The notes beneath the pieces were generated by a model, which saw nothing but the letters and a program-made list of their open reading frames with translations, was not told where the DNA came from and ran no database searches. Shown here piece by piece: positions 49,492 through 59,690 of a stretch of 64,000 bases of DNA. Made by a program: the position numbers and the translations under genes. Position 1 is the first letter of the stretch. Each line of letters starts with the position of its first letter. The stretch covers positions 23,252,298 through 23,316,297 of the forward strand of contig OW285189.1 in assembly GCA_935421135.1 (NCBI GenBank), in the 5' to 3' direction. This DNA comes from Bugulina stolonifera. Its lineage: Eukaryota; Bryozoa; Gymnolaemata; Cheilostomatida; Bugulidae.

Positions 49492-50490
49492 ACTCTGCTG
49501 CAACATTGATATTTGTAATACAGACCTCTGTCAATATACTCATTTATCACCATTTTATACATTGAGAGTAAATGTGTCCATAAGTTATGTTATAATGAAT
49601 TACTGTGTATATAGAATGTTTTATTTTGTTTACTTTCTGTGATGCCACTATGTGTACCATAAATGTTTTTGTATTAATGTTCCAAATGGTTTTTTTTTGC
49701 GATTTCTAGCCATTGTCTATCACCCCCACACCATAACTAATGATATATTTAAATGGAATTTTTTACCAACTAGTGTCTTACAATTTTCTCTGTATAGGCT
49801 ATATGGATTTTACAGACCTATGACTATCAACTAAAACACTTGACAATACTATTTGTATTTCATCAGACTGCTTTGTATTTATGACATTTTCTTACATTTG
49901 TTATTATAATGTTTTATTCAAGCCTTTGTATACCTATAACTATCATGGGAGTACTCCAGTGTCTCTAAGCTGTAGTGAACAAGTAATTATGCAACCATTG
50001 ACTGACTAGTTGTTGGCTCCCATATATTATTATTGTATATTCAAACACAAGTACTCTAGATGCAAATAGTGGTTACTAGGACTAATATCCAAAATATATA
50101 ATATATTTTTATCCCGAAAATAAAGGTTTTGGTTGACTTGGTCAATAAAACATTAGCAATAATTCAGTGAGGTCTCATAGGTAGCTCCAAGTGAAATTAA
50201 TATTTTAATACAACATCATATAAGTACACTACAACATGCAGAATATGTCCTAGAAAATTTGTTCTTGATAAATTTAGCAACAGTTATAACTGGTACAAGT
50301 ACGAGTAAAATAACATCTATATATCTATATACACAAATAGCCCACTACTGTATGTAACAACAATATTGACAAACTAAAACAGAACAATACAAAAGCAATA
50401 GATTACTAACCGGTTCATATATGTAATATTATATTATAGATATGTACAAGTTACCAAGATGTATGGTTGTTCACCATGGTAACCTACTTG
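49492..50490. other. convergent 3' ends of kinesin and FAM8A1
   Basis: About 1 kb between the two stop codons. Poly(A) signals AATAAA on the plus strand are at 50119-50124 and 50144-50149, giving the kinesin a 3' UTR of about 650 nt. An ATTAAA on the minus strand near 50203 could serve FAM8A1. The two transcripts would then nearly meet or overlap. Confidence 0.5.
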
Positions 50491-52498
50491 TCAGTTATCC
50501 AGTTCTATCACAACAGTCCCTGCTACCAAGTCATAGACAGCTCTTCTATGATCAAACATAAGGGCAGTAAGGCTCGTAGGAACCAATACTGATAGAGAGA
50601 AATTCTTTATAAATGATCTGATCAACGTGCTGAAACAACAGTAACTGTATTAGTAATATTGCAATGGTTAAATGGCCAATACTAACTATCAGGGAAGTGA
50701 AGAAATTAACTGTCTAAGGGTCCTTGTTCCAATACATAGGATAATACAGTAGACACAATTAACTGGCTGTTTAACCAAGCAGAGCTTTTTCTACAAGAGT
50801 GTGTGGGAATGTGGTAGGGTGGTTTTACACCTCCCCTTTTCTTCCAACATTAAACAAATAAACATAATATGTGTAAAAAAAAAGGTTAAAAATGGTAATA
50901 ATTATGTTCACCTTTGCAAGGATGGGTTTCGTCTTCCAGTCACTAGGAATCTGCTATTACCAAGGAAGAATACATCATCACAAGCTATGACACATATACC
51001 CATCATCTTCTTACCCGGGGTGAACCCTCCCGATGGAATAATATTGGACACATAGGTCAGACATGCTGCCTGTAATAAATCAAGAGATCATTTATGTTTG
51101 TATTTACAGAGCCCATAGAACGACTTGATTAAGCATATAGTTTAGTGTAGCATTTAAATGCAATGGTTGTTACACCAATACATACAATGTAGGCCTATAT
51201 GGATGTATATATGGAAATAGTGGAGTATGAACAGAGTATTGTGCTGGAGCACATGTAAAACTAGAGACACCATGACATGTACTAATGAGATCTACCCTCA
51301 TGAGGAATGGAAGAGAATAGCCAAACACCTGCAATACCAACTACTGCTGTCTGGTAAAATTCATTCATGTTCTTTTCAAGCCAAACCATTGTTTGTTACA
51401 ATTTATCACACATGGATAAAAAATTATAAGTGTAGGTGTGTAACTTAAATGGTAAATCTTTGTCGAGGCACAACACTAAAACACGAAGCCTTTAAATACA
51501 GAAATTAGTTATGTTACTTAGCGTCGCCACGTTAGTTGGCAATGTCAAAAATATAATATGAACTGCACTGTATCTAAAACAAATGCTTGCGATCGTCTTC
51601 CAGTAAGAGAAGAAAACTTCAAAATCACAAACACTTTGGGAACAAAAGCTATAGCTAAAACAACTCCAAAAGAATAAATTTCAACTTTTCTCCGTTTAAC
51701 CTAGTACTAATATTAACCTGACTAACCTCGTATACAGAAACGAATAGTCTGTGAAGAAATTCAACCAACATAATCTCTGATCCATATTGTAGAAATTCCT
51801 CCAAATCGAGCTCCCCAGTGACGAAGAATGCATAGTCAAAGTCGTATACACGAGTCGCTCTGTAACATAATATCAATGTTAGCATCATGTATGATACTAT
51901 CAATGCAAATTCTCAAATATTATTAATTCAATATTAAGCTCAGGTCCCACTTACTTTAGTCCGCCGTAGGTGACCAGCAGGTAGGTAACACAGAATTTAA
52001 TAACGTAAAGTATAACACAGTCGATGATTTCAGCAGACACTCTCTTGCCTATTGATGGTACTCTAATCGGAGTTCCTGTAACAGAAAATAAGATAATTCA
52101 TGCACTGTATGCATAAAAAAGCACATGGAAGGGACAAAATCGGAATCCTCAATGTTTCAAATCAATCTTCTGACTTACAACACAGGTAGGAGGTACAGCA
52201 AATAAGGTAACAGGTAATAAGGTAATAGACCTCAACCTGCGGACACAGGAAATGCTCTGGGAGGAGAATTTTCAGCTCCCTGTCTTACAGCATTAGGCTG
52301 TTGGCTAGTGGCATTGGCTTGTGTTTGTCTTGCATTGTTCGATGTAGAGAGATGACTGGTAGCTCCAGTAATCATAGCATACGGTTGATAATTAAAGGAC
52401 ATCATTTGACATTGCCTTGAATACTGCAGCCATTCCCTTAACTCCCTTGCATACTCAGTTAAGGGCAAGCTCCGCTTAGTTTGCTGGTTTGCCATCAT
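50491..52498 (-). CDS. FAM8A1: FAM8A1-like RDD-domain membrane protein
   Basis: Five exons, 52237-52498, 51955-52075, 51727-51859, 50912-51069 and 50491-50629, close in phase to 270 residues. The ATG is the first after an in-frame stop. The N-terminus has EYARELREWLQYSRQ, as in FAM8A1. From residue 88 an RDD domain follows: GTPIRVPSIGKRVSAEIID, a hydrophobic stretch (CVILYVIKFCVTYLLV), then GGFTPGKKMMGICVIACD, and the conserved end RSFIKNFSLSVLVP and RRAVYDLVAGTVVIE. FAM8A1 in vertebrates belongs to the HRD1 ubiquitin-ligase complex of ER-associated degradation; the same role here is inferred from family membership. Hydrophobic segments fit two or three membrane spans. Its 3' end faces the kinesin gene. 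Confidence 0.88.
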
Positions 52499-54047
52499 CA
52501 ATGCTGCAATGTTGGCATAACATGACTATATTGTGCAGACTTCGTTATACAACAAACAATATTTTAGTAGGCATGAGTTATTAACACGATATCTATTGGA
52601 CAGAGAATTAACAGTGTACATCTTTTAGCCTTTAGTGCACTGTTAATTAATAATTATACAATCTTCACTTTCAGACTGAGACTAGGCTAATCAATTTTAT
52701 CTTCACAGCATTCATAATGATACAAAATTGCCATAGAAAAAATTAGAACAGACATGTGTAATGAAAGTATTTATATTAAGTAGCTGTAATTCGCAATAGT
52801 AATTAACTGATTTTTCATTAATAATATAATAGAGTAACAACATCAAAAAGATTCAGATTGATATAAAAAAAGTTTAGAATAAAAGTAGAATTCAAATTTA
52901 AATTAAAATAAAAATTAAAAATACTTATACATGTTGATTTTCGATATTGTAGTGATAAAAATATAAGCCATACATGTAATAACAATTAGCTTACTTATAT
53001 ATTTTATTATATATATTGTATCATTATGATTATCATTAAATTTATTGATTTATAATTAGTAATATAAATATCTAATATTATATATATAAATTAATTGTAT
53101 TGGAATTCTAATTTTACAACTTAATCACAATCAGGGAAGATTATTAAATTATTATACAGTTATATAATAATAATAATAATTATTATTATTATAGGTACTG
53201 GATAAGATAGATAGGTAGTTAGAACCCACAGCACATGAAGATGAATAAAAATAATCTACATGTATGGTAAGGTATTGGTAGGAAGTGTGAAAAAGGACTT
53301 GAAGGAATGGAATAATATCTAACATTGAAATAGAACTTAATTCTAAATATATAAAATAACTTATAAACATTAAAATCCTAGACTTGCCTATGACCAAAGT
53401 TCCTAGATACCTAGATTAGTTCTATCAAGGTTCTTGGTTCTATAAACTTTGCTATGACAAAATAACTATAATTATATCTGGAAATTTTTCCCTATTGAAA
53501 TTGCCTGACCTCCAACAAAACGTAAAAGCTTTAGATGTTTTATTGACCGTACTTATAATACTTTTAGTCTAATTTGTAAGAGCGGAGGCTATAAGTGAAA
53601 GAGCCGGTCAAGGCCATGCATATGCGATCGAGAGGATAACTCTACGACAAGCACCAACTAGTAAGCACCACGAGAAGGCAACTCTATACCGTGCCGAGTT
53701 GCCTTCTCATAGCTCTATGTACAATGTACATGTATGTGCATAATCAGTTTCAGATACAGATAGTTCTGACCATAGAGATAACTCGATGGCTCTGACCAAC
53801 TCGCTATCTTTAGTTCATATTATGTGTAGTATGTATATTGTCTGACTAGGAACCAGTCCCAACGGTGTTTTAGTTACACTCTATACTCCGTATCTATTGC
53901 AACTGCAATTGCAACTGGATACAAAGGATAATCATAATTATGTAGCCCTTTGATTATACACAGTGCTTGACTTTTGCTAGAGTTCATTGTTTTTAACACA
54001 GTGATGTTGCTGCTACAGGCGGCCCAGAAAACTAGCAAATACATTTG
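52499..54047. other. AT-rich intergenic stretch left of the Gmr1-type element
   Basis: Upstream flank of FAM8A1, very AT-rich at 52620-53160, with a palindromic (TAA)n(TTA)n microsatellite at 53166-53192. A 13-bp perfect hairpin stands at 53672-53708. No gene is seen. Confidence 0.6.
53672..53708. repeat. 13-bp perfect hairpin
   Basis: GAGAAGGCAACTC at 53672-53684 pairs with GAGTTGCCTTCTC at 53696-53708 around an 11-nt loop. It is more GC-rich than its surroundings. It could be a small RNA or terminator-like fold; function is unknown. Confidence 0.6.
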
Positions 54048-54052
54048 ATGAG

Positions 54053-54588
54053 TGTCACAAATTCTGAGCAATACATGTAGACTCTCCTACTACTGTACTA
54101 GCCATATGGGCATAATGTAGGAATAAGAATATTTCATTTATATACGTGTTATAATATAAGTACATAGTATACATTTATATTGATGTCATGCTAAGGGCAA
54201 TAATGAGCCATACATTGTTTACACTGACATACCTTTATTACTACTGTAACTATAGGCTACTATTGCTATAATTATTGCGCAATATTGTTTACTACTACAA
54301 TGTACCTGTATACTCTGGAATGTAGTAGAATATTCTTTCAGCTGATTATGACTAATTGTTATTGTAATGATGTAATATTTTGGTGGAGAACTCACTAGAA
54401 CATTCTTCTCACATATATAAGCAAGCCCAATTTTTATAATTATCAGTTAACTTCTAGCAATAAACAAGGATATATTACACTACACACTACATCTTCTCTG
54501 CACTAGATAGACCAAGCTGTGTGTCACTTGATTATCTCTGACTACAGTGACTTCACCGAACTCTCACAAGTACTACTATCTTGTGACA
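54053..54588 (+). repeat. 5' LTR of the Gmr1-type element
   Basis: 536 bp. It contains a TATA box (TATATAA, 54414-54420) and AATAAA at 54459-54464, which place transcription start and poly(A) signal close together and imply a short R region. Identical by eye to 59150-59685. Confidence 0.95.
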
Positions 54589-54590
54589 AT

Positions 54591-54608
54591 TGGGGGCTGC
54601 TCCGGGAA
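54591..54608 (+). promoter_or_regulatory. primer-binding site
   Basis: TGGGGGCTGCTCCGGGAA starts two bases after the LTR. It begins with the required TGG and resembles the primer sites complementary to proline tRNA. The exact tRNA needs comparison with the host tRNA set. Confidence 0.75.
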
Positions 54609-54677
54609 GTCATCAGTCGCAGACAGGGAGATTAACAACGTCGGCATACACCGGATACTAATAGCTGCAGGAAAAAG

Positions 54678-57600
54678 ATGGCATTATTGGAAAAAGTAAG
54701 TCAAATGGGCAAGGATCTTGGACTTACAGATCAGAAGTTGGTAGAATTTATTGACAAGAATCTACCAATCATAGAAAAAGATATGGAACGGGAAGAGCGT
54801 AGACTGGAACGTGAAGCTAAACTAGAATCTGAACGTCTGAAAATGGAAGCTGATAAGGAGAATGCTGAACGAGAGCGAGAAGCTGAGAAAGAGCGCCGAG
54901 AAGCTGAGAAAGAGCGCCGAGAAGCTGAAATGGAAGCTGAGAGACAGCGCATGGCACACGAACTAGAGGTTAAGAAGATAGAAGCCAGCACAAGCCTAGA
55001 ACAATCCAAGCACGAAAGTACAAGGCTGGAAATAAATAATCGACCCAAACCAAAACTTCCATTTTTCGATGAAAAAGTCGACAGCATGGATAGTTATCTG
55101 GAAAGATTTGAGTGGATTGCTGAGTGCTACAACTGGGAGGTGAGTGATTGGTCTTACCACTTAAGCCAATACTTACGAGGCAAAGCCACAGAAGCCTATA
55201 CTCGACTAGCGCCAAGTGATAGGAAGATTTATGCTAAAGTCAAGGAAGCTTTATTAGAGCGATACAACCTGACAGAAGAAGGCTACCGGAAGAAATTTCG
55301 ACAGTCTGAAGCACACGAGGATGAGACACCTCAACAATTCTATACAAGACTTGAAGACTACTGCAAAAAGTGGGTAGAGCTTTCACAGAGTCAAGATATT
55401 GCACAACTCATCGTCACGGAACAATTTATATCATCGTGTCCCTCCGACCTGGAAGTGCATCTGAACCAGATGACCTTCACAAACAAAGAAGAGCTAACAC
55501 ATGCAGCATCCAAATATCTGCATGCAAGAGGGCGCAAGTTAGCAAGACACAAGAAAATTAACAAACCAGATAAAGCAGATACTACATCGAGCAACAAATT
55601 CCAAAGAAGTGAAGGTAGTTGTTATTTATGCTCAGAAAAAGGCCATGTAGCGAGAGATTGTTACAAAAGAGCTAAGAAGTTTTGCTCAAACTGCAACATG
55701 AACAATCATAACACCTCTGAGTGCAAGAGGAATGACAGAAGGACGATTAAACAGGTTGGTGCTGTCAAGCAGATGGTTCACACGAATGAGGAATCTAGAA
55801 GAGATGGAATCAACAAGGAGAAACCACCTAGAGAGATGATAGTTGATGGACAAAAGTACGTCAACGTCGCACAATGTGATTATGTAACAGCTTCTAATGA
55901 AAACAACATCAGCGTCTTTAAGGGTAAAGTGAATGGGTCAAAAGTGAATCTTATCCGTGATACTGGATGCAGTACTGTTGTCATAAAGAAAGAATTTGTC
56001 AACCCAGAAGACTATACTGGTGAGCATCTATACCTTCGCTTTGCAAATAGCAGTGTAGAAAAGGCGCCATGTGCATATGTGAATATTCAGTCACCCTTCT
56101 ATTGCGGACGTTACTGCGCAGCAGTGCTGGAGGATCCTTCACATGACTTATTGATTGGCAACATACCTGAAGCAAGATCAGCAGATGACCCACAATTAAA
56201 TTGGGAGCAATGCTCAGTGACCACTAGAGCGCAAGCCAGTAAAGAAAAGACGGGGGAAAAACCTCTGTATGTTAATGACATAGAAAACACCGTAGTCGAC
56301 AGAGAAGATTTTGAAAGAATGCAGAAGGAAGACGGTTCACTTAGAAGATTCTATGATGCAACTGAGATCAAAGACGGGAAAAACCAGTCGACCAGGTTTT
56401 ATGTGAAAAAGGGACTCCTTTATCGTGAGTATACAAACAAGAAAGTCAACCATGGTCAACCAAATAGACAGTTATTGGTACCAACTAAGCTAAGGAAAGA
56501 AGTAATGCAGAAGGGGCATGACAGCATCATGAGTGGCCACCTCGGAGTGAAAAAGACATCAGATCGGATCTTATCTAACTTCTTTTGGCCTGGTCTCAAC
56601 AGTGATGTCGTCCGATTCTGCCGATCATGTGATATATGCCAGAAGACAGTAAAGAAGGGTTCTGTAATGAAGGTGCCTGTCCAGGAGACCCCGCTTATCG
56701 ACACCCCATTCAAGAGATGTGCTGTTGACCTGATTGGACCTATCAATCCTCCAAGTGAAAAAGGACACCGATACATTCTTACGCTTGTCGACTACGCCAC
56801 TAGATACCCAGAAGCCATTCCACTCAAGAACATAGACTCTGTGTCTGTAGCCGAAGCTCTACTTGACATCTACAGCCGTGTTGGAGTTCCAGAAGAAGTA
56901 ATTAGCGATCAGGGGACCCAGTTCATATCTGACTATATGAAGGAGTTTACTAGGCTGCTCGGAATCAGGCAGTTACCAACAACACCCTATCATGCCATGG
57001 CAAATGGGCTGGTAGAGAGATTCAATGGAACACTCAAGAGCATTCTGAAAAGGATGTGTACGAAAGAACCTCGGCAATGGCACCGACTGATTAATGCTGT
57101 TTTGTTTGCCTATCGAGAGGTTCCTCAGGAATCGACAGGATTTTCACCTTTCGAATTATTGTACGGACGGACTATCAGAGGACCTATGTATATTCTGAGA
57201 CAACTCTGGACAAAAGAAGACGCAGATGAGGATGTGAAGACTAGTTACCAGCATGTTTTGGAACTCAGAGAACGCCTTGATGACCTCATGGAAGTAGCCC
57301 AGTCATCCCTTAAGGACAGTCAGAAGAGGTACAAGAATTATTTTGACAGGAAGGCAAAACCAAGAGGATTCGCTACAGGTGACAAGGTGCTTATTCTTCT
57401 ACCTACTAACAGTAATAAGCTACTAATGCATTGGCAAGGACCATTCACAGTAGAAGAGAAGATGGGATTAAATGACTACAGAGTCAATGTTAGAGGAAAG
57501 AAAAGGACATACCATGCCAATATGTTAAAGAAGTACTATGACAGGGAAGGAGAGGGTCAACCATCGACTGTAGGAGCCATTTCAACACTAAATGTTGCAA

Positions 57601-59108
57601 ATGTTGGCATCATAACTCCTGACGACAATTTGGATCTGGATGAATATCAAGATGGACTCCTGGAGTTGTTTGAACCCAAAGTACAGAAGGAAACTATAGA
57701 TGACGTCGCGGTAGGCAAAGGACTGGATAAGGCTCAGAAACAACAACTTAATGCTATAGTAGAGAGGTATGAGAAGCTGTTCAGTGATCTACCTGGAAAT
57801 GCAAAGGGAATGGAGCACTCAATTCAACTCATCAGTAAAGAGCCAGTCAAGTCAAAGCCTTACAAACTACCATTTAAAGTAAGGGAAACATTAAAAGATG
57901 ACATCAAGGAGATGCTGAGTATGGGAGTTATCAGGCCTTCGACCTCTCCTTACGCCTCACCAACTGTGATTGTCAAGAAGCCTGACGGCACAAATAGGAT
58001 TTGCATAGATTACAGGAAATTGAATAAAATTACGGTCTTTGATCCGGAGCCAATGGTGACTGGTGATAGCCTCTTCCAGAAGTTGAATGGCGACAAATTC
58101 TTCAGTAAGCTTGATTTATCCAAAGGATATTGGCAGATTCCAGTCAGACCAGAAGATGTTGCAAAAACCGCATTTGTTACTCCGGATGGACACTATGAAT
58201 TTTTAAAGATGCCTTTTGGTATGGTCAACTCAGGTGCCACCCTTGTGCGAGCCATGAGAAAGCTAATTGGAGACTTAGGTGGTGTTGACAACTATATTGA
58301 TGACGTCATCATTCACACGGCAACATGGGACGAACATATACAACTGCTTGATAAAGTATTTCGAATATTGAGCGAAGCAGGGCTCACACTGCGACCTAGC
58401 AAATGTAATATTGGGGAAGTAGATGTGGAATTCATCGGTCATCAGCTACAAGATGGACAGATCAGACCTATAGAAGACAACGTCGAGAAAATCAAATCTG
58501 CTCCACGCCCGACTGACAAGACCCAAGTTAGATCTTTCCTCGGACTTACAGGATATTATAGAGAATTTATACCTCACTATTCTACAGTGGCCAGCCCACT
58601 GACAGATCTGACCAAGAAAGGCCAGCCAAAGATTGTCAACTGGGGAGACTCACAGGAGAAAGCTTATAGCAGACTGAAGTCTATGCTCACTAGCGCTCCA
58701 GTTCTACAACTACCTGACGTTAACAAACCATTTGTGCTGAGGACTGACGCATCAGATGTAGCTGTTGGAGCTGTCTTACTCCAAGAATTCAGCGGCAAGC
58801 TATTTCCGGTGAGTTATGCAAGCAGAAAACTTCTGGACCGTGAAAGGAACTACTCAGCCATAGAAAAGGAGTGCCTAGCAGTTGTATGGGCAGTGAAGAA
58901 GTATTTACAGTATCTGTATGGAGTAGAGTTCACACTACAGACTGACCATCAACCATTAGTATACATTAACCAAGCAAAGTTCGAGAACAGCAGAGTGATG
59001 AGATGGGCGATGTACTTACAGAACTTTAGAATTAAAGTAGAATCAATAAAAGGCAAAGACAATGTAGGTGCTGACTATCTGAGTAGAATTGACTCAGAAT
59101 TTGAATAA
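54678..59108 (+). CDS. Gmr1-type Gag-Pol polyprotein
   Basis: 1,476 residues in one frame, so Gag and Pol are made without frameshift. Residues about 30-115 are a charged coiled coil with repeated EKERREAE. A capsid region (about 130-300) has LRGKATEAYTRL, YRKKFRQSEAHEDE and EQFISSCPSDLE, resembling a SCAN domain. Zinc knuckles start at Cys315 and Cys336. Protease has DTGC (Asp428; Cys where Ser/Ala is usual). Integrase follows: His621 to Cys654 finger, Asp684, Asp744 and Glu780 (D-35-E), and a GPF module near Trp919. RT then has RICIDYRKLNK, LDLSKGYWQI and YIDD (1206-1209). RNase H has RTDASD (Asp1357) and ends with GADYLSR. The ATG at 54678 (AAAAAGATGG) is the first after the primer site. 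No stop or frameshift is present. Confidence 0.95.
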   Translation: MALLEKVSQMGKDLGLTDQKLVEFIDKNLPIIEKDMEREERRLEREAKLESERLKMEADKENAEREREAEKERREAEKERREAEMEAERQRMAHELEVKKIEASTSLEQSKHESTRLEINNRPKPKLPFFDEKVDSMDSYLERFEWIAECYNWEVSDWSYHLSQYLRGKATEAYTRLAPSDRKIYAKVKEALLERYNLTEEGYRKKFRQSEAHEDETPQQFYTRLEDYCKKWVELSQSQDIAQLIVTEQFISSCPSDLEVHLNQMTFTNKEELTHAASKYLHARGRKLARHKKINKPDKADTTSSNKFQRSEGSCYLCSEKGHVARDCYKRAKKFCSNCNMNNHNTSECKRNDRRTIKQVGAVKQMVHTNEESRRDGINKEKPPREMIVDGQKYVNVAQCDYVTASNENNISVFKGKVNGSKVNLIRDTGCSTVVIKKEFVNPEDYTGEHLYLRFANSSVEKAPCAYVNIQSPFYCGRYCAAVLEDPSHDLLIGNIPEARSADDPQLNWEQCSVTTRAQASKEKTGEKPLYVNDIENTVVDREDFERMQKEDGSLRRFYDATEIKDGKNQSTRFYVKKGLLYREYTNKKVNHGQPNRQLLVPTKLRKEVMQKGHDSIMSGHLGVKKTSDRILSNFFWPGLNSDVVRFCRSCDICQKTVKKGSVMKVPVQETPLIDTPFKRCAVDLIGPINPPSEKGHRYILTLVDYATRYPEAIPLKNIDSVSVAEALLDIYSRVGVPEEVISDQGTQFISDYMKEFTRLLGIRQLPTTPYHAMANGLVERFNGTLKSILKRMCTKEPRQWHRLINAVLFAYREVPQESTGFSPFELLYGRTIRGPMYILRQLWTKEDADEDVKTSYQHVLELRERLDDLMEVAQSSLKDSQKRYKNYFDRKAKPRGFATGDKVLILLPTNSNKLLMHWQGPFTVEEKMGLNDYRVNVRGKKRTYHANMLKKYYDREGEGQPSTVGAISTLNVANVGIITPDDNLDLDEYQDGLLELFEPKVQKETIDDVAVGKGLDKAQKQQLNAIVERYEKLFSDLPGNAKGMEHSIQLISKEPVKSKPYKLPFKVRETLKDDIKEMLSMGVIRPSTSPYASPTVIVKKPDGTNRICIDYRKLNKITVFDPEPMVTGDSLFQKLNGDKFFSKLDLSKGYWQIPVRPEDVAKTAFVTPDGHYEFLKMPFGMVNSGATLVRAMRKLIGDLGGVDNYIDDVIIHTATWDEHIQLLDKVFRILSEAGLTLRPSKCNIGEVDVEFIGHQLQDGQIRPIEDNVEKIKSAPRPTDKTQVRSFLGLTGYYREFIPHYSTVASPLTDLTKKGQPKIVNWGDSQEKAYSRLKSMLTSAPVLQLPDVNKPFVLRTDASDVAVGAVLLQEFSGKLFPVSYASRKLLDRERNYSAIEKECLAVVWAVKKYLQYLYGVEFTLQTDHQPLVYINQAKFENSRVMRWAMYLQNFRIKVESIKGKDNVGADYLSRIDSEFE

Positions 59109-59138
59109 TAGTGCGCAATTATTAAAATAATTCCTCTC

Positions 59139-59149
59139 AAATGGGGGGT
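59139..59149 (+). promoter_or_regulatory. polypurine tract of the Gmr1-type element
   Basis: AAATGGGGGGT stands directly before the 3' LTR, the usual place for plus-strand DNA priming. It begins 30 bases after the stop codon. Confidence 0.75.
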
Positions 59150-59685
59150 TGTCACAAATTCTGAGCAATACATGTAGACTCTCCTACTACTGTACTAGCC
59201 ATATGGGCATAATGTAGGAATAAGAATATTTCATTTATATACGTGTTATAATATAAGTACATAGTATACATTTATATTGATGTCATGCTAAGGGCAATAA
59301 TGAGCCATACATTGTTTACACTGACATACCTTTATTACTACTGTAACTATAGGCTACTATTGCTATAATTATTGCGCAATATTGTTTACTACTACAATGT
59401 ACCTGTATACTCTGGAATGTAGTAGAATATTCTTTCAGCTGATTATGACTAATTGTTATTGTAATGATGTAATATTTTGGTGGAGAACTCACTAGAACAT
59501 TCTTCTCACATATATAAGCAAGCCCAATTTTTATAATTATCAGTTAACTTCTAGCAATAAACAAGGATATATTACACTACACACTACATCTTCTCTGCAC
59601 TAGATAGACCAAGCTGTGTGTCACTTGATTATCTCTGACTACAGTGACTTCACCGAACTCTCACAAGTACTACTATCTTGTGACA
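59150..59685 (+). repeat. 3' LTR of the Gmr1-type element
   Basis: 536 bp, identical by eye to the 5' LTR, followed by ATGAG, the target duplication. Confidence 0.95.
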
Positions 59686-59690
59686 ATGAG

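Larger units (their letters stand above)
54053..59685 (+). mobile_element. intact Gmr1-type LTR retrotransposon (integrase before RT)
   Basis: 5,633 bp with two 536-bp LTRs (TGTCAC to GTGACA) that are identical by eye, flanked by the 5-bp duplication ATGAG (54048-54052 and 59686-59690). One open frame of 1,476 codons fills the interior. The pol order is protease, integrase, RT, RNase H, the reverse of normal Ty3/gypsy and the same as Ty1/copia; this is the defining trait of the Gmr1 group. A primer site and polypurine tract are present. All signs point to very recent insertion of a functional copy. Confidence 0.96.

Noticed and set aside
54731..55087. 118-codon Ser/Arg-rich minus-strand open frame
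   Set aside because: It is antisense to the coiled-coil part of the Gmr1-type Gag.
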